Origin: Mucilaginibacter sp. KACC 22063 | Lineage (GTDB): Bacteria > Bacteroidota > Bacteroidia > Sphingobacteriales > Sphingobacteriaceae | Reading direction: 5' to 3' | Assembly: GCF_028736115.1 (NCBI RefSeq) | Contig: NZ_CP117877.1 | Location: 186,001 to 250,000 of the forward strand | Length of the DNA: 64,000 bases | In this document: positions 15,611-23,715 of the stretch, piece after piece | Position numbering within the stretch: the first letter of the stretch is position 1 | How the letters are laid out: each line of letters starts with the position of its first letter | Position numbers and translations under genes: made by a program | The notes under the pieces: model-generated | The model's database searches: none | What the model saw: the letters and a program-made list of their open reading frames with translations, nothing else | Told to the model about the DNA's origin: nothing

Positions 15611-16489
15611 ATGATTGATTTACCGGTTATACCGGCAAGCCAAACCCAACGCAAGCCAGACTGGCTGCGGGTGAAACTTCCGGTTGGAAAAGAATACGCG
15701 CATGTACGCAGCCTGGTGGATACCCATAAGCTGCATACCATTTGTGAAAGCGGTAATTGCCCTAACATGGGCGAATGCTGGGGAGCAGGTACTGCCACGT
15801 TTATGATACTTGGCAACATCTGTACCCGATCGTGTTCTTTTTGTGCTGTAGCAACAGGCCGCCCGTTGGCTGTTGACATGGACGAGCCTAACCGTGTGGC
15901 CAACTCTGTAAAACTAATGCAGGTTAAACACTGCGTTATTACCTCTGTTGACCGCGACGACCTTAAGGATGGCGGTTCCATCATCTGGGCAGAAACCATT
16001 AACGCTATTCGCCGCGAAAGCCCTGAAACTACTTTAGAAACTTTATTGCCTGATTTTAAAGGCAACTGGGACAACCTGAAACGTGTAACTGATGTGCGTC
16101 CTGAAGTTGTTTCGCATAACCTGGAAACTGTACGCCGCCTTACCCGCGAGGTACGTATACAGGCAAAATACGACCGCAGTTTGGAATGCCTGCGCCACAT
16201 CTCTGAAGCTGGTTTGCGTACCAAGTCAGGCATTATGCTTGGTTTAGGCGAAACAGAAGAAGATGTTGTGGAAGCAATGGGAGATTTACTGCAGGCCGGT
16301 GTGCATATCCTTACCCTGGGGCAGTACCTGCAGCCAACACGCAGCCATCACCCGGTGATTGACTGGATACATCCGGATCAGTTTAAACGTTACAAGGAAA
16401 TAGGATTAGAAATGGGTTTCAGATACGTAGAGAGCGGGCCGCTTGTGCGCTCATCTTACCATGCTGAAAAACATTTATTTGAAATATGA
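15611..16489 (+). CDS. lipA: Lipoyl synthase
   Basis: LipA is a radical SAM enzyme that inserts two sulfurs into protein-bound octanoyl groups to make lipoyl cofactor. Both iron-sulfur motifs are complete: the auxiliary cluster [12 protein letters not shown] (C45, C50, C56) and the radical [11 protein letters not shown] (C71, C75, C78). The C-terminal RSSYHAEK provides the conserved Ser ligand. The length of 292 residues is normal. The ATG fits the family start MIDLPVIPA, although the -7 box is directly in front, implying a leaderless or very short-leader mRNA. Confidence 0.97.
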   Translation: MIDLPVIPASQTQRKPDWLRVKLPVGKEYAHVRSLVDTHKLHTICESGNCPNMGECWGAGTATFMILGNICTRSCSFCAVATGRPLAVDMDEPNRVANSVKLMQVKHCVITSVDRDDLKDGGSIIWAETINAIRRESPETTLETLLPDFKGNWDNLKRVTDVRPEVVSHNLETVRRLTREVRIQAKYDRSLECLRHISEAGLRTKSGIMLGLGETEEDVVEAMGDLLQAGVHILTLGQYLQPTRSHHPVIDWIHPDQFKRYKEIGLEMGFRYVESGPLVRSSYHAEKHLFEI

Positions 16490-16513
16490 TACTTCCTTCA
16501 TATCTTCAACCCA

Positions 16514-17065
16514 TTGAGCCGCAGAACCAAAATATCATTATCTGAAGAAGAGCTGGTGCATGCCATGCGCAATCGGGAAAAGATTGCCATTGAGGCATTG
16601 TATGATATGTACTCAGCGTCATTATTCGGCGTAATATCAAGAATAATTACCGACGAAGCCATTGCCGAGGATGTGCTTCAGGAGACTTTTGTCAAAATCT
16701 GGAATTCGTTCTCCAGTTACAGCGCCGAAAAAGGCCGCCTTTTTACCTGGATGATTAATATTGCACGAAATTTATCAATAGATAAGGTGCGGTCTAAAGA
16801 TTTTAAAAATCAAACAAAAAACCAGGAACTCGAAAATAACGTAACTTTTATTGACGAGCAAAAAAATACGGTATACAAACCCGAACTACTTGGGATAAAA
16901 GATTTAGTGCAGACTTTGAAGCCAGATCAGAAACTGGTGCTTGACCTGGTATACTTTAAAGGTTATACACACGTAGAGGCAGCTGATGAACTTGGCCTGC
17001 CGCTTGGAACCGTTAAAACAAGGCTGCGAATGGCAATTCAGGAACTAAGAAAAAGTTTTAATTAA
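16514..17065 (+). CDS. ECF-family RNA polymerase sigma factor
   Basis: This 183-residue protein has sigma region 2 (about 25-95, with LQETFVKIWNSFSSY and GRLFTWMINIARNLSIDKVRS) and region 4 (about 125-180, DLVYFKGYTHVEAADELGLPLGTVKTRLR, helix-turn-helix). Region 3 is missing, as expected for ECF factors. The best start is a TTG at 16514, since the first ATG would remove the first 17 residues. The anti-sigma gene follows after 1 base, so the pair is co-translated and probably autoregulated. The inducing signal is unknown. Confidence 0.92.
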   Translation: MSRRTKISLSEEELVHAMRNREKIAIEALYDMYSASLFGVISRIITDEAIAEDVLQETFVKIWNSFSSYSAEKGRLFTWMINIARNLSIDKVRSKDFKNQTKNQELENNVTFIDEQKNTVYKPELLGIKDLVQTLKPDQKLVLDLVYFKGYTHVEAADELGLPLGTVKTRLRMAIQELRKSFN

Positions 17066-17066
17066 G

Positions 17067-17903
17067 TTGGAAGACATAAAGACATATATCGAATCAGGCA
17101 TACTTGAAGCTTACGTTTTGGGGGATGTTACCCCGGAAGAAAAGCTGAAGGTAGAGGCTATGTCTTTACAACACCCTGAAGTGAAGGCCGAACTTATTGA
17201 AATTGAACTTTCACTTGAAAAATATGCAGGTGCAGCAGCCATAGACCCTCCAGAACATTTACGCGACCGTGTTTTAAACAGCTTACTGGTAAACTTAGGC
17301 GATGATCGTAATTTCCCTACAAAAACGGTATCAGCACATGAAGCTAAAGTAGTTACATTACGTAAGCAAAAATCAAATAGTATTTATAAGTATGCTTTTG
17401 CTGCCTGTTTGGCATTACTTATACTCAGTTTAGCAGCATTGTTCAGCGTTTATAACCGCCTGCAGAATACTACGGGGCAATTGCTGGCTCTACAAACACA
17501 AAACCAAAAGTACGCCAACCGGGTAAACCTAATGGATAAACAGATTGCGTTGTTCCGCGACCCTGCTTTCCAAATGGTTAAACTTGACGGTACTTCTAAA
17601 ACACCTAAGGCTAAGCTGATGGTTGCCTATAGCCCTGCCATGAAAGAGGTGATGATTGATATGGGTCGCGCTAAAATGCCTGCCAATGACGATCAGCACT
17701 CCTATCAGCTTTGGGCAATTGTTAAAGGCAAGCCGGTTGATCTTGGTGTCTTTGATGCTTCTGCAGATTCTACAGGCATGAAAGAAATGAAGCCAATTGC
17801 TGATGCACAGGCATTTGCAGTAACGCTTGAGCCACGCGGCGGCAGTGCTTCTCCAACACTTGACCAGATGATGGCTGTTGGTAAAACCCTCGCTTCCTTA
17901 TAA
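17067..17903 (+). CDS. RskA-type anti-sigma factor
   Basis: The protein is a single-pass membrane anti-sigma factor. Residues 1-95 form the cytoplasmic sigma-binding part, starting YIESGILEAYVLGDVTPEEK, which is typical of Bacteroidota RskA-like proteins. A TM segment lies at about 108-128. The periplasmic part ends in the RskA C-terminal domain, with HSYQLWAIVKGKPVDLGVFD and FAVTLEPRGGSASPT. The start is TTG at 17067, 1 base after the sigma stop. It probably holds the neighbouring ECF sigma inactive until a signal reaches the periplasm (family knowledge). Confidence 0.9.
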   Translation: MEDIKTYIESGILEAYVLGDVTPEEKLKVEAMSLQHPEVKAELIEIELSLEKYAGAAAIDPPEHLRDRVLNSLLVNLGDDRNFPTKTVSAHEAKVVTLRKQKSNSIYKYAFAACLALLILSLAALFSVYNRLQNTTGQLLALQTQNQKYANRVNLMDKQIALFRDPAFQMVKLDGTSKTPKAKLMVAYSPAMKEVMIDMGRAKMPANDDQHSYQLWAIVKGKPVDLGVFDASADSTGMKEMKPIADAQAFAVTLEPRGGSASPTLDQMMAVGKTLASL

Positions 17904-17993
17904 AATAAAAAATAATTTGTATTTTCTGTAACTATTGCTGCCTATACTGCATCTTATATACAGTATTTTGTTCTTTATAGGTCAGTTAGTTAG

Positions 17994-18030
17994 AAAAAAG
18001 CGGCTATTTAATACTTAATGCCGCTTTTTT
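17994..18030. terminator. Bidirectional terminator overlapping the 3' end of nnr
   Basis: The arms AAAAAAGCGGC and GCCGCTTTTTT pair over 11 bases around a 15-base AT loop. A and T runs at opposite ends let it act on both strands. It serves the anti-sigma gene on the plus strand and nnr on the minus strand, and about 27 bases of it lie inside the nnr coding region. Confidence 0.85.
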
Positions 18031-19533
18031 ATTTAACAGACCCGCAATAGTAACAGGTACCTGCGCAGCTACTTTTTCAGGAGTAACCACATGCAATTTG
18101 TAAGATAGAGCCAACTGATCCCCAGCCAGGCCATGCACATAAACACCAATTAAGCATGCTTCTAAAGCCGGATATCTTTGCGCCAGCAGTGCAGTGATGA
18201 TCCCGGTAAGTACATCACCCATTCCACCGCTTGCCATAGCCGCGTTACTGGTAGAATTAAAATATAATTTCCCTTCAGGCGATGCGATGATCGTATAATC
18301 GTTTTTAAGCACAATGCAAATTTCTAATTCTTTGGCTTTGTGCATGGCAGTTTGCAAACGCTGCCACCAGGTAGTATGATCGCCGAATAAACGGTCAAAC
18401 TCTTTCATGTGTGGGGTAAGCACACTGCCTTTAGGTAAACAAGCCCAAAGCTCTTTATGCATCGAAAGCATGTTCAGCGCATCGGCATCCACCACTACCG
18501 GGCTGGTGTAATTGGTAAAAATCTCACTCAACAGCGCCAAAGTGCTATCATCTTTACCCAAACCTGGTCCAATACCCATTGTGCTGAATCTGTTCCACTC
18601 AACGTCGGGCAAATTGTCGCCCTCGCGTATCGCAGCCATAATTTCGGGCATGTAACTGTTGAGCGCGGTTAAGCCGCTTTGCGGTATGCAAGCAGTAGTT
18701 AAGCCCGCCCCGGCCTGCACACAGGCAGATGAGCAAAGCAGCGCAGCGCCCATAGTTTGCGCCTGCCCAGCCACTATCAGTGCATGGCCATAAGTCCCTT
18801 TATTACTAAATGCTTCGCGGGGCTTCAGCATTTTAATGATATCTTCTTCCTGTAAATATTGGTAAGGCGAATCAATGTTTTGTAGAAAAGCTCGATCAAT
18901 TCCGATATCAGCCACCAACCATCTTTTGATCCAGGCTTTACTATCTAGTAGCAGAAAATTAATTTTTGGCTGCTGAAAGGTAACAGCAAGGTCGGCTTTT
19001 ATAACTGTAGCCTCGGGGTTCAATTCCTGGTCGCCATAAAAGCCGGTAGGCACATCAACGGCAACTACTGTTTTATTCAGGCTGTTAATGTATTCAACAA
19101 GTCGCTTATAAGCCCCTTCTAATGGTTTGTTCAAGCCATTCCCCAATAAGGCATCTATAATAATATTGGCTGGTTCATTACTTAACTGCTCTGGAGAAGT
19201 AAACTCCACAACTTCAATACCTGTATCTTGTAACCTTTGTAAATTGGTATTGAAATCGCTGGTTGATTTCTCAGAGAAGCGGGCGGTTTTAACAGTAATA
19301 TTTGAATAGCCCTCATGCTTTAAAATACGCGCAATAGCTAAACCATCGCCACCGTTATTACCCGTACCACAATAAACAGCTACACTTTTTTGCTTATCGG
19401 GATATTCACTAACGAAAAGATTAACGAATGCCTTTGAAGCACGTTCCATTAGATCTATAGATGATACTGGTTCGTGGGCGATGGTATACGCATCAGCTTC
19501 TTTTATCTGCGCTGCGGTTAATAAGGGTTGCAT
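18004..19533 (-). CDS. nnr: Bifunctional NAD(P)H-hydrate epimerase / ADP-dependent dehydratase
   Basis: The enzyme repairs damaged NADH and NADPH: the epimerase interconverts R and S hydrates and the dehydratase restores the S form using ADP. The epimerase domain (about 1-215) has YCGTGNNGGDGLAIARIL and IIDALLGNGL. The dehydratase domain (about 225-505) has ALIVAGQAQTMGAALLCSSA, GPGLGKD, VVDADALNML, LTPHMKEF and ASGGMGDVLTGIIT. The fused form of 509 residues is standard. The last residues, KKAALSIK, are encoded within a terminator hairpin. Confidence 0.96.
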   Translation of the reverse strand: MQPLLTAAQIKEADAYTIAHEPVSSIDLMERASKAFVNLFVSEYPDKQKSVAVYCGTGNNGGDGLAIARILKHEGYSNITVKTARFSEKSTSDFNTNLQRLQDTGIEVVEFTSPEQLSNEPANIIIDALLGNGLNKPLEGAYKRLVEYINSLNKTVVAVDVPTGFYGDQELNPEATVIKADLAVTFQQPKINFLLLDSKAWIKRWLVADIGIDRAFLQNIDSPYQYLQEEDIIKMLKPREAFSNKGTYGHALIVAGQAQTMGAALLCSSACVQAGAGLTTACIPQSGLTALNSYMPEIMAAIREGDNLPDVEWNRFSTMGIGPGLGKDDSTLALLSEIFTNYTSPVVVDADALNMLSMHKELWACLPKGSVLTPHMKEFDRLFGDHTTWWQRLQTAMHKAKELEICIVLKNDYTIIASPEGKLYFNSTSNAAMASGGMGDVLTGIITALLAQRYPALEACLIGVYVHGLAGDQLALSYKLHVVTPEKVAAQVPVTIAGLLNKKAALSIK

Positions 19534-19579
19534 GATGTATAAAGTTACTCAGGCTGATTTTGTTTACAAAATGACAATA

Positions 19580-19642
19580 CGTCATTGCAAGAACTGATAG
19601 GTGGGGATTGCTTCTCCGTCAGCCGGCAGATCGCAAGATGCG
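19580..19642. repeat. Intergenic repeat type B
   Basis: This stretch contains CGTCATTGC, GGGGATTGCTTCTCCG and GATCGCAAGATGCG. On the minus strand it resembles the B copies at 25183-25219 and 28092-28128 (consensus CGTCTTTGCGAGG, then GAAGCAATCCCC). It sits downstream of uvrA beside repeat C. Confidence 0.7.
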
Positions 19643-19687
19643 TTTTAATAATTACTTCTCCTCCTATATATAGTCTGTTGCTATTGG

Positions 19688-19733
19688 TCTCTCACCTCAG
19701 AGCCTCTGGCATCTCGTCTCCGATATCTTTACT
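19688..19733 (-). repeat. Intergenic repeat type C, at the uvrA stop codon
   Basis: The minus strand reads through the uvrA stop into GGAGACGAGATGCCAGAGG and then GAGGTGAGAGACC. A related copy (GAGACGAGAAGCCAGAGG) lies directly after the cydB stop at 28024-28066. In both places a type B repeat follows in the same orientation. Confidence 0.7.
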
Positions 19734-22575
19734 TAATGCCCATTTCCTTAGCCAGAAACTTGCCTGTAAAACTATCTTTTGATTTGGCTAAGCCTTCGGG
19801 TGAACCGGTAAAAACAATAGTACCACCGCCTGAACCACCTTCAGGGCCCAGATCAATCACATGATCTACCACTTTAATTACATCAAGGTTATGTTCAATT
19901 ACTAACACCGTATTGCCTTTATCAACCAACTGGTTTAATACACCAAGCAATACATTAATGTCCTCAAAGTGCAGGCCTGTTGTTGGCTCGTCAAGTATAT
20001 AGAAGGTATTACCTGTATCCTTTTTAGAAAGCTCGGTAGCCAGTTTTACACGCTGCGCTTCGCCGCCTGACAGGGTTAAAGATGATTGCCCCAGTGTGAT
20101 ATAGCCCAAGCCAACATCATTCAGTGTTTTTACCTTTCGGTATATAGCCGGGATATGCTCAAAGAAAGGCACGGCCTCTTCAATGCTCATGTCCAGTACA
20201 TCACTGATAGATTTACCACGGTATCTTACCTCCAGTGTTTCGCGGTTGTAGCGTTTGCCGCCGCACTCTTCACATGGTACGTGTACATCAGGCAAAAAGT
20301 TCATTTCAATCAGCTTCATGCCCGCACCCTGGCAAGTTTCGCAGCGGCCACCTTTTACGTTGAAGGAGAAACGGCCTGGCTTATAACCCCTGATCTTTGA
20401 CTCGGGCAACTGAACGTAAAGGTTTCTAATATCAGAGAACACACCAGTATAGGTAGCCGGATTTGAGCGCGGCGTACGGCCAATAGGCGTTTGGTCAATC
20501 TCAATTACCTTGTCGATATGCTCTAACCCATCAATCTTTTTATAAGTTAAAGGATGTTTCTTAGCGCGGAAAAAGTGATGATTAAGTATCGGGTATAGTG
20601 TTTCGGTAATTAAGCTCGACTTGCCGCTGCCAGATACACCGGTTACACCGATCAGCTTACCCAAAGGAAAGTCGACAGATACGTTTTTAAGGTTATGGCC
20701 AGTCGCGTTTTTTAATGAAAGCTTTTTGCCGTTGCCTGCCCTGCGCTTTTTAGGTATAGCAATTTCGCGCTCGCCATTTAAATAGGAGGTGGTAAGTGTA
20801 TGTGCTTCCATTAACTGGGCAGGTGTGCCTTCGGCAACTACTGTTCCGCCGTGTACGCCTGCAGCCGGTCCCATGTCAATCACATGGTCGGCTTCAAGGA
20901 TCATGTCCTTATCGTGCTCAACCACTAAAACGGTATTACCCAGATCGCGCAGGTTCTTTAATGCTTTAATCAGGCGGTCGTTATCGCGCTGGTGCAAACC
21001 GATGCTCGGCTCATCCAGAATGTACATTACATTCATCAGCTGCGAACCAATCTGAGTAGCCAGGCGGATACGCTGTGCTTCACCACCAGATAGCGTACGT
21101 GCAGTACGGTCGAGCGTTAAATAGCTTAAGCCTACATCAAGCAAAAAGCCTATGCGGGCACGTATTTCCTTTAATATCTCCTTAGCGATTATATTCTGAC
21201 GGTCATTAAGGCGTTCTTCTAATCCAGTGAACCAGTCTTGCAGGGTATTAATATCCATACAAGCCAGTTCAAAAATATTTTTATTATCCACCTTAAAATG
21301 CAGCGATTCTTTCTTCAATCGTGCGCCACCACAAACCGGGCAGGTTTTAAGTACACGATAGGCTTCCATGTCGTCCACGGCATCTTCACTGCGGCGTTCC
21401 TGCTGCTCTTCAAGCATGCGGATGATGCCATCAAACGTGATCTGGTAGCTTTGAACGTTCCATTTGTTATACTCAACTGCCACCGTGATCAACTCATGCG
21501 ATCCATTCAAGATGATCTCCAGCTTATCGCGCGGGATTTTTTCAATCGGTACAGATAAAGAAAACTCATACTTTTTGGCAAGCGCTTTCAGTACATGGAA
21601 AATCCAGGTTTCACGGTATTCACCAATTGGTGCTAAACCGCCGTTAATAATACTCAGCTTCGGGTTGGGAATAACTGAATTTTCGTCAACCTCAAAAATG
21701 TATCCTAAACCGTCGCACTTATCGCAGGCGCCATAAGGTGAGTTAAACGAGAAAGTATTAGGCTGCGGTTCATCATAAGAAATCCCCGAAACCGGGTCCA
21801 TCAGGTATTTACTGAAGTAAGAAATGTTGTTATCCTTATCAGCAACACGAATAATACCTTTTGCTGTTTTTAGCGCCGACTGTAAGGAGGTGTACAAACG
21901 TTTACTGTCTTTATCGCTAATCACCAAACGGTCAACCACAATATCAATATCGTGGATCTTATAGCGGTCAACCTGCATTTTGGGCTCAACGTCCATAATC
22001 TCGCCGTCGACCCAAACTTTAAGATAGCCCTGTTTGCGGATTTGCTCAAACAACTCGCGGTAGTGCCCTTTACGTCCTTTAACAACAGGAGCAAGGATAT
22101 TAACCGGCTGCCCATCGAACTTGCTTAAAATGGCTTTGTAGATCTGGTCTTCAGACATACGTTCCATTTTCTCGCCGGTAACATAAGAATAGGCGTCACC
22201 TGCACGTGCATAAAGCAGGCGCATAAAGTCGTAGATCTCGGTAATGGTGCCTACTGTTGAACGTGGGTTTTTGCTGGTGGTTTTTTGCTCAATGGCAATC
22301 ACCGGGCTAAGGCCCGATACCTTATCCACATCCGGGCGCTCCATGCCGCCCATAAACTGGCGCGAGTAGGCAGAAAATGTTTCCATATAACGGCGCTGGC
22401 CTTCGGCATAGATGGTATCAAATGCCAATGATGACTTGCCGCTGCCGCTTAAACCGGTAATTACTACCAGCTTGTTACGTGGGAAAGAAACATCTATATT
22501 TTTTAAGTTGTGAACCCGGGCTCCATAAACTTCAACTTCACTTTGCTCGCCCAGATCAACGTTATTTTTATTCAT
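19729..22575 (-). CDS. uvrA: Excinuclease ABC subunit A
   Basis: UvrA finds DNA lesions and hands them to UvrB in nucleotide excision repair. The 948-residue protein has two ABC ATPase units. The first has Walker A GLSGSGKSS (39-47) and signature LSGGEAQRIRLA. The second has GVSGSGKSSL and LSGGEAQRVKLA. Zinc fingers are seen as CDKCDGLGY, CPVCGGAR and CETCQGAG with CEECGGKR. EAEGQRRYMETFSAYSRQF-type sequence near residue 60 is also typical. The length is normal and a repeat C copy begins at its stop codon. Confidence 0.98.
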   Translation of the reverse strand: MNKNNVDLGEQSEVEVYGARVHNLKNIDVSFPRNKLVVITGLSGSGKSSLAFDTIYAEGQRRYMETFSAYSRQFMGGMERPDVDKVSGLSPVIAIEQKTTSKNPRSTVGTITEIYDFMRLLYARAGDAYSYVTGEKMERMSEDQIYKAILSKFDGQPVNILAPVVKGRKGHYRELFEQIRKQGYLKVWVDGEIMDVEPKMQVDRYKIHDIDIVVDRLVISDKDSKRLYTSLQSALKTAKGIIRVADKDNNISYFSKYLMDPVSGISYDEPQPNTFSFNSPYGACDKCDGLGYIFEVDENSVIPNPKLSIINGGLAPIGEYRETWIFHVLKALAKKYEFSLSVPIEKIPRDKLEIILNGSHELITVAVEYNKWNVQSYQITFDGIIRMLEEQQERRSEDAVDDMEAYRVLKTCPVCGGARLKKESLHFKVDNKNIFELACMDINTLQDWFTGLEERLNDRQNIIAKEILKEIRARIGFLLDVGLSYLTLDRTARTLSGGEAQRIRLATQIGSQLMNVMYILDEPSIGLHQRDNDRLIKALKNLRDLGNTVLVVEHDKDMILEADHVIDMGPAAGVHGGTVVAEGTPAQLMEAHTLTTSYLNGEREIAIPKKRRAGNGKKLSLKNATGHNLKNVSVDFPLGKLIGVTGVSGSGKSSLITETLYPILNHHFFRAKKHPLTYKKIDGLEHIDKVIEIDQTPIGRTPRSNPATYTGVFSDIRNLYVQLPESKIRGYKPGRFSFNVKGGRCETCQGAGMKLIEMNFLPDVHVPCEECGGKRYNRETLEVRYRGKSISDVLDMSIEEAVPFFEHIPAIYRKVKTLNDVGLGYITLGQSSLTLSGGEAQRVKLATELSKKDTGNTFYILDEPTTGLHFEDINVLLGVLNQLVDKGNTVLVIEHNLDVIKVVDHVIDLGPEGGSGGGTIVFTGSPEGLAKSKDSFTGKFLAKEMGIK

Positions 22576-22671
22576 AAATTACTATCGGAAAACTAATGTA
22601 ACCCTGCTTACACAGCTATGTTTGTGCCATAGTTTAAATAGCAGAAAAAGAGGCACAAATATAACAAAAAA

Positions 22672-22702
22672 AGGCCGTTCTGTCAGCTGGACAAAACGGC
22701 CT
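22672..22702 (-). terminator. Terminator after the lytic transglycosylase
   Basis: The arms AGGCCGTT and AACGGCCT pair, and an inner TGTC/GACA extends the stem. On the minus strand a run of seven Ts follows, 20 bases past the transglycosylase stop. Confidence 0.88.
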
Positions 22703-22721
22703 CTACATGCTCCGTAATATT

Positions 22722-23483
22722 TTAATTAGCAACCAATAACTCTGCTGGCGGGGTAAACTCTGTGGTTACCGTTTTATACCCGTATTTACGCGGTTTCTCA
22801 ATCACCTCTTTCATGGCAATGAGCTTGTAAATATATGAGCCTGTTTCTTTGTTAAGGCTCATGCGGTAATAGTTGCCCTGGTTATGGCGGTTAATGGCAC
22901 GTGCCACACGTGGCGACCCTGCATTATAAGCAGCAGCGGCCAATGTCCAGCTGTTAAACTGTCCATAAAGTTCTTTAAGGTATTTGCAGGCAGCAATAGT
23001 TGATTTGCGGACATTTAAACGCTCGTCTTTACTGCTGTTTACCTTTAGCCCATAGTCGCGGGCGGTTTGTGGCATAAACTGCCATAATCCACGCGCGCCT
23101 TTAGGTGAGGTGCCTTCTTTAAGGCCCGACTCTACCAATGGCATGTACTTAAAATCTTCCGGAATGCCGTATGCAAGCAAAATCGGCTCAATGATCGGAA
23201 ATAGTTTGGCAGCTTTCTTTTGCAATAATTGCGAACCTACCCTTGCGTAGCTATGGCGCCATAACGAAACTTTGATTTTTCTGTTGGCTTTTTTATTAGC
23301 TACCGGCATAGACTCATCGGCAAAATTGTAGCCTTTGTTTGGTTCAATACGCGGCGTCAGGTAAGGTGCAAAGCGTGTTATTTTTACCTGACTTCTCTTT
23401 TCAGTTGTACTGCAAATAAACAGTTTGAAAATGACAACCGACACCAATATTACGGAGCACGTAATTAGATGTTTTTTAATCAT
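22722..23483 (-). CDS. Membrane-anchored lytic transglycosylase (SLT domain)
   Basis: These enzymes cleave the MurNAc-GlcNAc bond in peptidoglycan with a single catalytic Glu. A hydrophobic N-terminal segment (about 7-24) anchors or exports the protein. The SLT domain starts with YMPLVESGLKEGTSPKGARG (catalytic Glu in VESGLKE) and continues with LWQFMPQTARDYGL, then ALAAAAYNAGSPRVARAI. At 253 residues and with no LysM repeats it is a short, MltE/Slt70-C-like form. It is monocistronic with a strong terminator. Confidence 0.93.
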   Translation of the reverse strand: MIKKHLITCSVILVSVVIFKLFICSTTEKRSQVKITRFAPYLTPRIEPNKGYNFADESMPVANKKANRKIKVSLWRHSYARVGSQLLQKKAAKLFPIIEPILLAYGIPEDFKYMPLVESGLKEGTSPKGARGLWQFMPQTARDYGLKVNSSKDERLNVRKSTIAACKYLKELYGQFNSWTLAAAAYNAGSPRVARAINRHNQGNYYRMSLNKETGSYIYKLIAMKEVIEKPRKYGYKTVTTEFTPPAELLVAN

Positions 23484-23715
23484 TCAATGTATTTTAGTTC
23501 AACAATAGTAGGTTGATGTGTCGGCAAAGGTAAAAAAACAGGTCAGAATATCAAATAGTTAGCCACCCCTTAGTGTTTATCAACATGTTGATAACTTTTA
23601 AAAACACTTGTTTTTAACTATGTATGCATAGTTTTTTTGTGAAAAAATAAATTCCAAATTTCATTAAATTTCGTAACTTTACACCCCTCGCTGAGAAGCG
23701 TTAACCCCCAAAAGT

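Noticed and set aside
15598..16233. A 211-codon minus-strand frame opposite lipA
   Set aside because: lipA on the plus strand has all six Cys ligands and normal length; the reverse frame is a shadow with low-quality composition.
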